From the NCBI GenBank assembly GCA_017961625.1, contig JAGCWY010000056.1, positions 1 through 64,000 on the forward strand: a stretch of 64,000 bases of DNA. Reading direction: 5' to 3'. Of the stretch, positions 8,167 through 17,800 are shown one piece after another. Under the pieces are notes generated by a model that made no database searches, was not told where the DNA came from, and saw only the letters and a program-made list of their open reading frames with translations. The DNA comes from Ruminococcus sp. Its GTDB lineage: Bacteria > Bacillota > Clostridia > Oscillospirales > Ruminococcaceae. The translations under genes were made by a program, and so were the position numbers. The number at the start of each line of letters is the position of its first letter. Positions within the stretch are counted from its first letter, which is position 1.

Positions 8167-10156
8167 TGAAGTCACACAAGCCATACTCAAACGGCGTGAT
8201 GAACAGATAGCAAAGGACAAACGCAGAGCCATTACTGTAAAGCGCTGTGCTGCTGCCGCTCTTGCTTGCTGTGCTGCTGCCGTGATAGGTACGGGCATTG
8301 TAAGGTATGATAAGAGCAATTTTGCTCATCCTGACATCACCGATGTCACGCCTGCGGAAACCACCGGATCAGGTTCCGGCAATGAGAGCATAACAACCAC
8401 ATATAACTCAAACGACACTGTAAAGATCACAACGACGTTGTCTGAGGCTGCTGCGGAAATTACCCGTAAACGGGCAGATGAAAATATTATAGTGACAAGC
8501 CCGGCTGAGCCCGACGCTTTCTGCACTGTCACTTTAAAAAACAATGAGAGTTCCGATACAGCGAGCAAAAACAACGACGTAACATCTTCGGGACGTGTGA
8601 CTGTAGCGTCTGTAACCACTACAGTCACGCCTTCCGCCGTGTCAATCCACGAGGAGCGTATGAATATGCAGAGATTACCTGCATATCTGTCAGCCCTCAC
8701 AGCATCAATGTCAACTGTTTTCTCTAAATCAGTCACTGATTACCATGTAAACAGCGACAGATACCCGAAACAGAAAAACGGAATTGAAAATATCACCAAA
8801 AACGGAATGACTACCGACCTTGATTCGAACGGCAGTTCAGACCTTACAGACTGCTTCCTGCTTTCGCTCTACTGTATGGCGGACGGCAATAAAAGCTCCG
8901 CCGGAAGCATAAGCGATGAGGTAACTCAAAATATAATTCTTAATGCTGACTACAATAACGACGGCAGCATTAATTACGACGACGCCTATATACTTATATG
9001 CGATTACCTCCTTAATAACAGGGTAACCTACAAGGACGTCCACCCGGGAACGTACGACCCTGATTTCAGCGGAAGCATAAATCTCCCGGTCTTCTATGAC
9101 AGCGACGAGGCTTCCTTCGCAAGAATGGTGAGCGATATGTCACATCAGCTGCTCATAGACCAGTACATCATCGAGGATATGGTTGAAAACGATATCCTCG
9201 ACCTTGATGTAAACGAAGACGGAGTTGTGGACATAACCGATTTCACTTACCTTATGATCAATGGAGAGAATTATCTCGACAGTTATGTGGTTCCTGTGGA
9301 AGGCGGATATGCAACTGCTCCAAGACCTCATACAATAGAGCTTCCGGATACTATCCGAAAGAACTGTGACAAAGTTTTCTATGCAAGACCATTCCTGTAT
9401 TACGATAACTCCTACGAGGTCTCAATGTTTATATCCGGTCTGGGAAAATATTACGCTTCTCACACCATACTCATGCCGGAATACTTTGAAAACGATTTCT
9501 ACGATGATATCATAGATTACGCAGGCGAATACTCTATCGGAGACAAGCTCCGCAGCAACGCTATGGATATAGGTATAATCCCCGATGAGAACAGCTACTT
9601 TAGATTCGACAACGAGCTGTTTGAAAGTGGATTCAGGACCTACTGCGATAACGTGATGAGCGGAAAGCAGCCCGAGCCTGACCTGAATATGGACGGAACC
9701 GTAGACCACAAGGACTACGATCTCGCAAGTGCTTACATATTCGAGGTCGCCGCAGAGCACGACGAAAGCTCAGTTACCATGCCTGTGGACGTATGGAAAA
9801 ATATCAACAGCCGCTGCGACTTCAATCAGAACGGCACAAGCGGTGATATCTATGATATCTTTTTCGCTCAGATATATGTCCTCCTCACTGAGGACGACAC
9901 AGCCGATGCAGATACCGGCTCAGGAGCATACCCGAAGGATCCCGATACTATAAGCGGCGATGTAAACTGCGACGGCAGCATAGATATGGCTGACGCTGTC
10001 CTGATAATGCAGTATCTCTCAAATCCGAACAAGTATCAGATCTCAGAACACGGAATATCAAACGGAGACGCAGACGGAAGGGACAACGGCATCACGCTTA
10101 CCGATGTCCTTGCGATACAGAATTATCTGCTTAACGTAAGTCACAGCGACCGTTGA
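8153..10156 (+). CDS. Membrane-anchored multi-dockerin protein, putative anti-sigma factor
   Basis: 667 residues. A basic cytoplasmic N-terminus of about 28 residues (DYDEVTQAILKRRDEQIAKD) precedes one hydrophobic segment (about 31-50), then a Thr/Ser-rich linker (60-165) and an extracellular region with at least seven Asp/Asn-rich calcium-loop repeats: DLDSNGSSDLTD, DYNNDGSINYDD, DVNEDGVVDITD, DLNMDGTVDHKD, DFNQNGTSGD, DVNCDGSIDMAD and DADGRDNGITLTD. The last two make a normal type I dockerin at the C-terminus. Overlap with the ECF sigma gene and the short cytoplasmic tail suggest an anti-sigma role, comparable in logic to clostridial RsgI proteins that carry carbohydrate-binding modules outside. 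Direct evidence for sigma binding is lacking. Confidence 0.75.
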   Translation: MRDYDEVTQAILKRRDEQIAKDKRRAITVKRCAAAALACCAAAVIGTGIVRYDKSNFAHPDITDVTPAETTGSGSGNESITTTYNSNDTVKITTTLSEAAAEITRKRADENIIVTSPAEPDAFCTVTLKNNESSDTASKNNDVTSSGRVTVASVTTTVTPSAVSIHEERMNMQRLPAYLSALTASMSTVFSKSVTDYHVNSDRYPKQKNGIENITKNGMTTDLDSNGSSDLTDCFLLSLYCMADGNKSSAGSISDEVTQNIILNADYNNDGSINYDDAYILICDYLLNNRVTYKDVHPGTYDPDFSGSINLPVFYDSDEASFARMVSDMSHQLLIDQYIIEDMVENDILDLDVNEDGVVDITDFTYLMINGENYLDSYVVPVEGGYATAPRPHTIELPDTIRKNCDKVFYARPFLYYDNSYEVSMFISGLGKYYASHTILMPEYFENDFYDDIIDYAGEYSIGDKLRSNAMDIGIIPDENSYFRFDNELFESGFRTYCDNVMSGKQPEPDLNMDGTVDHKDYDLASAYIFEVAAEHDESSVTMPVDVWKNINSRCDFNQNGTSGDIYDIFFAQIYVLLTEDDTADADTGSGAYPKDPDTISGDVNCDGSIDMADAVLIMQYLSNPNKYQISEHGISNGDADGRDNGITLTDVLAIQNYLLNVSHSDR

Positions 10157-10193
10157 TATAAATCAAAGTTTTTTACTCCTCATTACTATCATA

Positions 10194-10225
10194 GGCAGCC
10201 GCCTAAACCGGCTGCCACATTTTTT
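10194..10225 (+). terminator. Terminator after the dockerin gene
   Basis: GGCAGCCG (10194-10201) pairs with CGGCTGCC (10209-10216), followed by ACATTTTTT. Confidence 0.85.
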
Positions 10226-10243
10226 CGCGTGTACCTTCCCAAA

Positions 10244-10289
10244 TATAAAAAAAAGCAAGAAAGCCGTGCTGCCTATGCACGGCTTTCTT
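10244..10289 (-). terminator. Terminator of the GH11-GH43 xylanase gene
   Basis: A 13-bp perfect stem, AAGAAAGCCGTGC (10257-10269) with GCACGGCTTTCTT (10277-10289). On the reverse strand it is followed by a run of U within 10244-10254, so it serves the leftward gene. Confidence 0.85.
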
Positions 10290-10389
10290 GTTCTGATTTG
10301 TCCCTTACAATTTTGTTTCGGGAATTATATCAATCTGTGCGGCGCTATGTGCAGATGCACCGCACAGACCAATACCGAAAAGAATTATT

Positions 10390-13356
10390 TTATGACATTG
10401 ACCAGCTGTCGAAGCTAAGATCTCCGTTAGCGATGAAGTAAATGTCTGTTGCGCCGCTCGGGATCTCTGCAAGTACTGTCTCAATCTCTGTCATAGAGCC
10501 GCCGGCAGGTACTTCGATATAGCTGATAGCGTCGCCTGTTCTTGAGCCTGATGTAACCTTAATGATTGCTCCGCTCTTTGAAGAAGCCTTAGCTGTAAGT
10601 ATTCCGTCCTTGACATTCGAGAAGTCGACCTTGCTTACCTTAGCCCATTCGCCCTTCTTGAACTCAACTGTTGTGTCGCCTACTCCGGATACGCTTATGC
10701 CCTTTGACTCGTTAGCCATTGTAGCTGCACGTACTGTCTTTGTAGGATCAAGATTCTCGATTTGCTTAACACCGGTCATATCGCCTCTTGCGCTAAGTGT
10801 GCCATTAGATGAGTTATAAGTACACTCATTAAGCTGAGTTGAACGGTAGTTTCTGTCCTTGCCTCCGTTCATACGCATCTCCTGCTGACGTGAGTGGTAT
10901 GCTACGTAGTACTTATCCTTGAAGAAGATTATCGAGTGATGGTTGTTACCACCATTGTCGATGCCCTGTGTTCCTGTGTTCTTGAATACGTTGCCCTTCA
11001 GCTGGCTCGATGTCCAAGGTCCAAGAGGATTGGTCGAGGTCATGTAAAGGATATCTGCGTTGCCGAAGCCTACGCCGTTGATATTTGTGCCGTTGGGAAC
11101 GTTCCAGTTAGCACAGTATGAGTAGTACCATGTGTTGCCTATCTTAATAACACTGGAGTCCTCAAAGAGGTACGGTGTCTGCATTGTCTGCGGTGTGCCG
11201 TCCAGTGAGATCATGTCCTTGCCAAGCTTTGCAACACGGCCTGTCTTCGGATTGGAAACATCTCTGTTCTCAACACCGCCGCCGAAGAAGATGTATGCTT
11301 CGTCTGTAGCCTCGTCATAGTATACGCCGGGGTCAAACATCCATACAACGTCTGAGCAGTTAGGTGACTGACCTGTAATCAGTGCGTGTCCGAGAGGATC
11401 CTTCCAAGGACCTGTCGGGCTGTCAGCTGTAAGTACGCCGATACCGCCGCCGCTGTTAGCGAAGTAGAGGAAGAACTTCGGCTTGCCATCAATCATCTTC
11501 CATGCAGCATCAGGTGCCCATGAGCATGATGCCCAGCTTGCAGCACCGTTCTTGGTTCTGCCGTTTCTGCCTGCTACAGGAATAGCGCCGTGGTCTGTCC
11601 AGTTAACGAGGTCCGCAGATGAGATACAGTTGATAGTACCAACATCGTAGGAGTTCTCCTGTATTGTATTGCCGCTGTATTCAAAAGCGTCGTTTGTTGT
11701 GTAGATATAGAGTCTTCCGTCATATACCATCCAGCCAGGGTCTGCACCGAAACGCTGTGTAGTAAGAGGATTGTTCTCGTTGTCCTTCTTCCATGACTCT
11801 GCCAGTGATACGCTGCCGAACTTGCTTGCAAGTGCGGAGAGATCAACATCGGGACCTGCTGGTTTGTTTACGGGGAATTCCTTGATCTTGCCAAGTATGA
11901 ATTCCTGTATGCAGACGAGGTCTGTTACGTCAAATTCCTTGCTCTGGTCTACGTCGGCTGCCTTCTGAGTCATTGAATCAGTGAAACCGCCTGCAATCAA
12001 GCCTTTTCTTGCAACTATCATGTCAAGAGCATCAATCTGCTCATCGAAGTTAAGATCGCCGGGTGTTACCTTGCGTACCTTGGGCTGTCCTGCGCCGTCT
12101 ATCGTTGTGCCCTTGGGAGCTCCGATAGCTTCGTCGATATAGAAATCAAAGTAATCGCTAGTGTCAGTAGTTTCAACATAGATCTGGAGATTAGAAGCTC
12201 CAGAAGGTATCTTATAGCTATCATTTGAAAGCTGTACCCACTCGCCCTTCGGAACTGTGGCAAGTGCAATCTGATCGTACTTTGTTGATGAACCGTCAGA
12301 ATACTGAAGTGAAAGCTTGAACTCCTGTGACTCAGAGGAGCCCTCTGTATAACAAGCATTAACTGAGAAGCTGTACTCCTCGCCTGCCTCGAAGGCACTG
12401 CCGAGCGAAAGGGTCGCACCGTTCCATGAATTTGTTCTGCCAGTAACAGCAAGTGACTTGCTTCCTGCATACTTAGCGCTGCTGCTTGTCTCAACAGAAG
12501 CTGCACCTCTGCCTGACCAGTCGCCCGCACCGCTCTCGAATGTATCGTGGAACCAGTAGCCGTCCTCGTCGGGCTCAGACTGTGTAACAGGCGTTGTAGT
12601 TGTCTCCTCCTCAGGATCTGGATTGGATCCAGTTGTAACTGTTACCTTCTTAACGTTAGCTGAACCATTGGATCTGTAGCCCTCGATATTCAGTGATACC
12701 TCGTAGAGAGTACCGGACATATCAAGTCCTGCCTTTGACCATGCGTCAAAGTGTTTGGAAACGTCAATAGTTCCGCTCATATTGTTCTGGGTATTGTTTC
12801 TTGAACCACTGGTCTGTCTAATGCTCCAGTACTGCGGGAAAGTAGCTGTCCCGTCAAGCGAGGGCTGATTGTAACGCATTGTCTTGGCGATATCATAGGT
12901 ATTGCCATTGAGTGTTACAGAACCCTTTCTCTCTGCTCCGTCTCCGGGTGGACGCCAGTCGCCCCATCCTTCAACGATGTAATACTCCATAAGAGGATTT
13001 CTTGTCCAGCCGTATACACACATATATGAGTTTCCTCTTGGTGTGTACTCAACATCATAAGTCAGTACGATGTTTCCAAAGGCTGTATAAGGTTTCTTCT
13101 GGCTGTCGAAGTTCTTGCCCATACGAGCAAGGAAGTTTTCGATGTTGCTCCATGAGCAGGTGAAAGAACCTGCGCTGGGGTTCATCTGGGCATTGCCCGT
13201 TCCGTTCTGATTCCACATCTCGTAGTCATAACCGCCGATGTTTCCTCTTGTTTGCTGGTCAGCAGCATTTACTACCGGAATAGAGGGTATTCCGGTGGCA
13301 AGCATCAATGCTGAAACCGTACCGCTGATAGCTCTTTTAAGTGTTTTTAGTCTCAA
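10390..13356 (-). CDS. Cellulosomal GH11-CBM22-dockerin-GH43 bifunctional xylanase
   Basis: About 988 residues, modular and secreted. Signal peptide to about residue 31 (VVNA/AD). GH11 (about 40-240) has nucleophile Glu124 in NPLMEYYIVE and acid/base Glu225 in LNIEGYRSNG. A Glu/Thr linker leads to CBM22 (270-415). An internal type I dockerin (about 425-490) shows DLNFDEQIDALDMIVARK and DVDQSKEFDVTDLVCIQE. GH43 (500-830) has SWAPDAAWK, MFDPGVYYDE and LFEDSSVIK, which hold the expected Asp/Asp/Glu. A beta-sandwich tail (840-988) resembles CBM6. Start: GGAG is nine bases upstream of the TTG at 13356; a TTG at 13365 abuts it. The pair of activities fits arabinoxylan cleavage plus debranching or exo-xylosidase action, displayed on a cellulosome. 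Confidence 0.92.
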   Translation of the reverse strand: MRLKTLKRAISGTVSALMLATGIPSIPVVNAADQQTRGNIGGYDYEMWNQNGTGNAQMNPSAGSFTCSWSNIENFLARMGKNFDSQKKPYTAFGNIVLTYDVEYTPRGNSYMCVYGWTRNPLMEYYIVEGWGDWRPPGDGAERKGSVTLNGNTYDIAKTMRYNQPSLDGTATFPQYWSIRQTSGSRNNTQNNMSGTIDVSKHFDAWSKAGLDMSGTLYEVSLNIEGYRSNGSANVKKVTVTTGSNPDPEEETTTTPVTQSEPDEDGYWFHDTFESGAGDWSGRGAASVETSSSAKYAGSKSLAVTGRTNSWNGATLSLGSAFEAGEEYSFSVNACYTEGSSESQEFKLSLQYSDGSSTKYDQIALATVPKGEWVQLSNDSYKIPSGASNLQIYVETTDTSDYFDFYIDEAIGAPKGTTIDGAGQPKVRKVTPGDLNFDEQIDALDMIVARKGLIAGGFTDSMTQKAADVDQSKEFDVTDLVCIQEFILGKIKEFPVNKPAGPDVDLSALASKFGSVSLAESWKKDNENNPLTTQRFGADPGWMVYDGRLYIYTTNDAFEYSGNTIQENSYDVGTINCISSADLVNWTDHGAIPVAGRNGRTKNGAASWASCSWAPDAAWKMIDGKPKFFLYFANSGGGIGVLTADSPTGPWKDPLGHALITGQSPNCSDVVWMFDPGVYYDEATDEAYIFFGGGVENRDVSNPKTGRVAKLGKDMISLDGTPQTMQTPYLFEDSSVIKIGNTWYYSYCANWNVPNGTNINGVGFGNADILYMTSTNPLGPWTSSQLKGNVFKNTGTQGIDNGGNNHHSIIFFKDKYYVAYHSRQQEMRMNGGKDRNYRSTQLNECTYNSSNGTLSARGDMTGVKQIENLDPTKTVRAATMANESKGISVSGVGDTTVEFKKGEWAKVSKVDFSNVKDGILTAKASSKSGAIIKVTSGSRTGDAISYIEVPAGGSMTEIETVLAEIPSGATDIYFIANGDLSFDSWSMS

Positions 13357-13485
13357 AATTCTCAACTCCTTAGTTTAATATTTGTTTGCCTTATGTTTCT
13401 GTTCGTGATTTATATTTGTTTACATTCCTCCTTATTAGTTAAAGTGGGATAACGCCCCCATCATAACCTATCATATTTTACATAT

Positions 13486-13514
13486 ATTATACACTGTTAT
13501 CGAAGATTTGTAAA
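13486..13514 (-). promoter_or_regulatory. Promoter of the xylanase gene
   Basis: On the reverse strand, TTTACA (13514-13509), a 17-bp spacer and TATAAT (13491-13486), leaving a leader of about 125 bases. Confidence 0.65.
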
Positions 13515-13528
13515 GATTAAACACAAAA

Positions 13529-13559
13529 AAAGCAATAAATGTTCAAATAAAAGCAATAA
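13529..13559. repeat. Direct repeats upstream of the xylanase promoter
   Basis: AAAGCAATAA occurs at 13529-13538 and again at 13550-13559, 21 bp apart, just upstream of the -35 box on the leftward strand. Two-turn spacing is suggestive of an operator; low sequence complexity makes chance possible. Confidence 0.35.
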
Positions 13560-13673
13560 TTGTAAAACAAACAGTAGGTCTCCGGAGAGTGTATTCAAAT
13601 CAGTTTTTTACCGAATAACTGCAGATAATATTGTCTTTTTGCTTATCGCGAGTAGCTGCCGGGAGTACAAAGA

Positions 13674-13706
13674 AGCGGACATGATAAAAATTTTATCATG
13701 TCCGCT
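13674..13706. terminator. Perfect hairpin behind the glycosyltransferase gene
   Basis: AGCGGACATGATAAAA (13674-13689) and its exact complement (13691-13706) are separated by one base. It lies just downstream of the leftward gene ending at 13723, so it is probably its terminator, although no clean T-run follows. Confidence 0.55.
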
Positions 13707-13722
13707 CAGGATAATATAACGT

Positions 13723-14526
13723 TCAGTTTTTGAAAAATTTTTCTGTCAGGTAATTGAAGGAGTTCTTGAACCACTTCTGCTTGCGTGCCATTCCTATAGA
13801 GCCGGTCACCTGATTCTCATTGTGTACGATGCCGACAGAAGCCTTGAACAGGGCTTTCTTCTTGTTTTTGTGAATGACCTCCGCCACAAGGAGCTCCTCG
13901 CCATACATAAATATCTTCTTGCATACCGGCAAAAGGCTTTTTACGCATTCCCTGCTCAGTATAAAGCAGCTACCGTGAACAGCATAGACTGTGCTGTCCT
14001 TCAAAACGCCTGTCTGAGGCTTCTTTGGCTTGAGCTCGCTAAGCTTGAAATACAGTCTGAAAAAGAGGTAGTTGGAATATGCGATCTTCCATATCATTAC
14101 TCTCTTCTTTGAGGGCCTATCCTTTAAAAATGGGTTCTGATGAACTCCCGTTGCAGACAATACAATATCTGGGCTGATGCACCATATATCTTCAGAAACG
14201 TTCTCCACAGCCCTTTCAAAGAAATCCTGTTCCTTGAATTCTATGTCCGTATTCGATACCATTACCCAAGAATAATCGCTGACCGAGCCCTTAACGCCGT
14301 ACAGGCAACCGTTCAGATAGCCAAGATTCTTTCCGGGATCAAATACCTTTGCTGATGGCATTACCTCTGCCATATCCCTTTTGAAGGCCTCAACGTCCTT
14401 GCAGGCATTGCAGGTGACCAGCAGCTGTATACGGTCAGCTGCTGTCTGCTTCAGCAACCCCTTCGCAAATTCTATCACTTCTTTTTCGTTGTTATATAAC
14501 GCAACTGCTACGGCAATATCTTTCAT
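13723..14526 (-). CDS. Family 2 glycosyltransferase (rhamnosyltransferase-like)
   Basis: 267-residue cytoplasmic GT2 protein. The N-terminus VAVALYNNEKEVIEFAKGLL is the nucleotide-sugar-binding strand; GKNLGYLNGCLYG and the DXD-like VSNTDIEF follow at the usual distances, and HGSCFILSRECV with MYGEELLVAEVI matches the acceptor half of WsbD/rhamnosyltransferase-like enzymes. It lies next to an EpsG-like polymerase gene transcribed the same way, so it probably builds a surface polysaccharide. The sugar cannot be determined. The ends are sharp: a strong hairpin downstream and about 110 bases to the next gene upstream. Confidence 0.8.
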   Translation of the reverse strand: MKDIAVAVALYNNEKEVIEFAKGLLKQTAADRIQLLVTCNACKDVEAFKRDMAEVMPSAKVFDPGKNLGYLNGCLYGVKGSVSDYSWVMVSNTDIEFKEQDFFERAVENVSEDIWCISPDIVLSATGVHQNPFLKDRPSKKRVMIWKIAYSNYLFFRLYFKLSELKPKKPQTGVLKDSTVYAVHGSCFILSRECVKSLLPVCKKIFMYGEELLVAEVIHKNKKKALFKASVGIVHNENQVTGSIGMARKQKWFKNSFNYLTEKFFKN

Positions 14527-14636
14527 ACATTCATTCCTCTTCTCTGATTATCAAGGCGATCAAGCCCACGGGTTATATCATACAACATTATCAGCCAGTT
14601 GTCAATAGCTTCCTCAGGCAAGACTGTCCGCAACCG

Positions 14637-15752
14637 TCAGCCCTTCCAGAAAACGGAATGATAAGGGATATATGCGGCACTGTGCTTCCTGCCAAGATAA
14701 AGTATATATCCAACAAAAAACAGCACATAGTACGAACACAGCACAAAGGATACCATTCCTACACCCTTAGAGTCGAACTTCTTTTTGTATACCAGCCTTT
14801 TCGAAGTGTCGTTCTTTACTATTATCTGTATAGCCGGCATAGTGATTATCGCAAGTATAACGTATACCCTGTAAAACATATCGTTGCTGACTGCAAACAG
14901 AAGAAAAGCTATAGAAAACAGATACAGGTCGTAAAAATGCTTCTTCCAGTCGTCAAGCTCTATCCTGTTATAGGAGGAAGTGATCCAGAAGAAGTATCCC
15001 AGCACCACAAGCAGATATGCTGGATTGTCAAGTATCGAGGAGCTGTACTCTGAATAGTGCGAATAGCCCATCATCGCAAGCAATGGCGTCATTCGACGGG
15101 TCAAGCGGAGTAGATTGCATAACAGGAATACAACAGCCAGAATCCGCCATTTTCTCCTGTTCATCTTCACATGCAGCATAATCGGTATGGCCAGCAGAAA
15201 ATAAGCACTTTTGTGAAACTGAGCGCCTATTAGCGTCAGAAGGCAGAACAGTATCAATCCAGTAAACTTATGCTTGAATTTTACCGAATTGATATAGCAG
15301 CTCAGTCCGCTGATGACAAAGCTGACAGCGCAGCACTGACGTATTATATTGAAGGTTGTCTGTAGGTATATGTAGGGCTGGAGAGCTATAATTATAAGAC
15401 AGTATATCCAGTATTCTTTATCAACAAATCTTCTTATGTAATAATACACCGAAATGAAGAAGAAACAGTTGACAACGAATATCAGCGCCGAATAGCTCGA
15501 AGTAAGACAATATACTATCCTGTTAAGCAGCACGTAGCCCTTTTCCATATAAAACGAGCCGGTTGCTCCGATTATATTGAAAGCTCTGATATAGCTTACG
15601 GAATCCGCCCCGAGATTGATTGAACGAAATGAGGAGGTCAGAAAAAGATATATCATTCCAGTGGTCAGGACTATATCCTTACCTATTTTATAATGAGCAT
15701 CTATTAACCAAAGAAAGATAATAGCTGCCGGGATACTAAGGTATACAAACAC
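14637..15752 (-). CDS. EpsG/Wzy-like polysaccharide polymerase
   Basis: 371-residue membrane protein with about ten hydrophobic segments. The early SSFRSINLGADSVSYIRAF and the later FNIIRQCCAVSFVISG are typical of EpsG-family exopolysaccharide polymerases. It would join repeat units at the outer face of the membrane, working with the neighbouring GT2. The start is a GTG at 15752 with GGAAGG 12 bases upstream, a long spacing, so the start is uncertain. No flippase or further glycosyltransferases are in the window, so the locus is either small or uses distant partners. Confidence 0.7.
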   Translation of the reverse strand: MFVYLSIPAAIIFLWLIDAHYKIGKDIVLTTGMIYLFLTSSFRSINLGADSVSYIRAFNIIGATGSFYMEKGYVLLNRIVYCLTSSYSALIFVVNCFFFISVYYYIRRFVDKEYWIYCLIIIALQPYIYLQTTFNIIRQCCAVSFVISGLSCYINSVKFKHKFTGLILFCLLTLIGAQFHKSAYFLLAIPIMLHVKMNRRKWRILAVVFLLCNLLRLTRRMTPLLAMMGYSHYSEYSSSILDNPAYLLVVLGYFFWITSSYNRIELDDWKKHFYDLYLFSIAFLLFAVSNDMFYRVYVILAIITMPAIQIIVKNDTSKRLVYKKKFDSKGVGMVSFVLCSYYVLFFVGYILYLGRKHSAAYIPYHSVFWKG

Positions 15753-16339
15753 AAAAAAACAATTCCTTCCAAATAAAACTATTTGTCATAGATTCATGTC
15801 AGTTCATGCAAAGGTTCTCAGCTCCGGCTTCTGCACTGCCACAGCACAAAAAGATGTAAATTATTTTCCTTTGCACCCGATTTAGTTGATAGAATCAAGT
15901 TCTTTTCTGCGACGCTATTGTAGGTTGAATACTATTATGCTCTGTTTTTAGCATTTTCTGCATTAATCGCAAATTATTATATCACATCGACTTTCATAAG
16001 TCAATCATAAAATTGGCGTTTTTGGGTGATATCCGGATTTTCAGAAGGCTTTTTCCTGTTTACGGCACAAAAAAGTCAAATAAGCAGAAACGGTAACAGT
16101 GCGGATATCTTCGATATACCGTTGTTTTGACAAATCTAAAATTCTCCCTTCAGTAGACAGAGGCGAAATTATTACAATTTGGAAAAGAAGTTTCAACTTT
16201 CACCATATCCGGTACAAAAAGCTCCCGCTCAGACTGGCCTCGACTTCCTGAATAATTATTTACCAATACAAAAAAAGCAGCCGAAGATGCCAAGTTAGCG
16301 TCAGAATAATTAATAATCAGCAGTTTATACCAGTGAGTA
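15753..16339. other. Intergenic region with a long-range stem
   Basis: No gene seen. In the leader of the leftward EpsG-like gene, TGCAAAGG (15807-15814) and CCTTTGCA (15868-15875) form an 8-bp stem around about 53 bases that can fold further. It does not match a riboswitch class I know well. The rest, toward the K+ transporter, is AT-rich. Confidence 0.3.
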
Positions 16340-16368
16340 TTGCTATTTTTTTTATAATATGTTATAAT
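16340..16368 (+). promoter_or_regulatory. Promoter of the Ktr operon
   Basis: TTGCTA (16340-16345), 17-bp spacer, TATAAT (16363-16368). No c-di-AMP (ydaO) riboswitch is recognisable in the 63-base leader. Confidence 0.55.
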
Positions 16369-16431
16369 ATTAAGACTGTCGAGGCTAACACGCTGGACAG
16401 TCCGAAACTGCTTACTATCCGGAGATAATAT

Positions 16432-17766
16432 ATGAAAAAAGACAAGACACTCCCCAAAAGCCACAACTCGTTCAGAACAATAAGTCTGGGTTTTATAATA
16501 CTGATACTTACAGGAGCTCTTCTGCTAATGCTCCCAATATCATCGCGGAGCCGCGCTGTCACTCCTTTCAGGGATACACTTTTCACCGCGATATCCGCCT
16601 CCTGTGTGACCGGTCTGGTAGTGAAAGACACCGCCACCCACTGGTCGTTTTTTGGTCAGGCTGTTATACTGACGCTGATACAAATTGGCGGTATGGGCGT
16701 TATAACCATAGGTCTGATGGTAACAAGGCTGTCGGGAAAAAGGATAGGGCTGAGCTTTCGCGGCATGATGCAGGATTCAATCTCGGCTCCTCAGGTAGGA
16801 GGCATACTCAGCCTGACAAAGTTCATTCTGAAAACCACTGCCATTATCGAACTGATTGGTGCTGCCTTGCTGTATCCCGTATTTTTCCGGGATATCGGAG
16901 CCTTAAAAGGTATATGGTACGCGCTGTTCCATTCAGTATCAGCTTTCTGTAACGCCGGCTTTGACCTTATGGGTATTAAGGAGCCATTTTCGTCAATGAC
17001 TGGTTACGGCGGTAATATCTACGTGAATACAGTGCTAATGCTGCTTATAATCACAGGCGGCATAGGCTTTCTCACATGGGACGATATAGTTCAGCACCGT
17101 CACCGGTTCAAGAAATACCGCCTCCAGACGAAGGTTGTACTTGTGACATCGGGACTGCTGATAATCCTACCTGCCTTATTTTTCTTCTTTGCGGAATACG
17201 CAGGCGAGCCTGCGAAGGAAAGAGTGCTCCATTCACTCTTCCAGTCCGTCACAGCAAGAACGGCAGGCTTCAATACTGCAGACCTTTCAAGAATGCGTGA
17301 GCCCTGCGCAATGCTGATGACAGTGCTCATGCTTATCGGCGGATGTTCAGGCTCAACAGCAGGAGGCATGAAGACCTCAACCGTGGCTGTGCTTTTACTT
17401 GCAGCTCTCAGCGTATACCGCCGCAAAAACGACGTTGAATGCTTCTGCCGCCGTATCCCCGAGGATATCATACGCACGGCAGGCGCTATACTTTTCATGT
17501 ATATGTCGCTGTTTCTTTCAACAGGTATAGCTGTGAGCCTGATAGATTCTCTGCCCCTTACAAGCTGCCTGTTTGAAACGGGTTCCGCCCTTGGTACCGC
17601 AGGAGTTACCCTCGGCATTACGACTTCTCTTTCACTGCCATCCCGTATCATATTGATGATACTCATGTTCGCAGGAAGAGTAGGAGGTCTGACGCTGATA
17701 TATGCAGCCTTTGCCTCAAACAACGAAGCTTCAAGGCTGCCGCAGGAAAAAATAACCGTAGGATGA
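16432..17766 (+). CDS. ktrB: K+ uptake transporter subunit, TrkH/KtrB family
   Basis: 444 residues, usual length for KtrB. Four membrane-pore-membrane units are visible with selectivity-filter loops: SASCVTGLVV, SVSAFCNAGFDLMG, SVTARTAGFNT and GSALGTAGVTLG, plus the glycine-rich MLIGGCSGSTAGGMKTST gate region. It carries K+ (with or without Na+) across the membrane and needs a cytoplasmic RCK ring, supplied by the next gene 34 bases downstream. GGAG lies seven bases before the ATG. Confidence 0.93.
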   Translation: MKKDKTLPKSHNSFRTISLGFIILILTGALLLMLPISSRSRAVTPFRDTLFTAISASCVTGLVVKDTATHWSFFGQAVILTLIQIGGMGVITIGLMVTRLSGKRIGLSFRGMMQDSISAPQVGGILSLTKFILKTTAIIELIGAALLYPVFFRDIGALKGIWYALFHSVSAFCNAGFDLMGIKEPFSSMTGYGGNIYVNTVLMLLIITGGIGFLTWDDIVQHRHRFKKYRLQTKVVLVTSGLLIILPALFFFFAEYAGEPAKERVLHSLFQSVTARTAGFNTADLSRMREPCAMLMTVLMLIGGCSGSTAGGMKTSTVAVLLLAALSVYRRKNDVECFCRRIPEDIIRTAGAILFMYMSLFLSTGIAVSLIDSLPLTSCLFETGSALGTAGVTLGITTSLSLPSRIILMILMFAGRVGGLTLIYAAFASNNEASRLPQEKITVG

Positions 17767-17800
17767 TAGTTATAATATAAAGACAGACAGGAGAATAATT

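Noticed and set aside
13529..13559. CRISPR-like or iteron array
   Set aside because: Only two copies of a 10-bp AT-rich repeat; no spacers and no further units.
15780..15900. Thiamine pyrophosphate or c-di-GMP riboswitch in the leader of the EpsG-like gene
   Set aside because: CTGAGAA and GCAAAGG look suggestive, but the rest of the conserved cores of these classes is absent.
16369..16431. c-di-AMP (ydaO) riboswitch before ktrB
   Set aside because: The 63-base leader is too short and lacks the conserved core.
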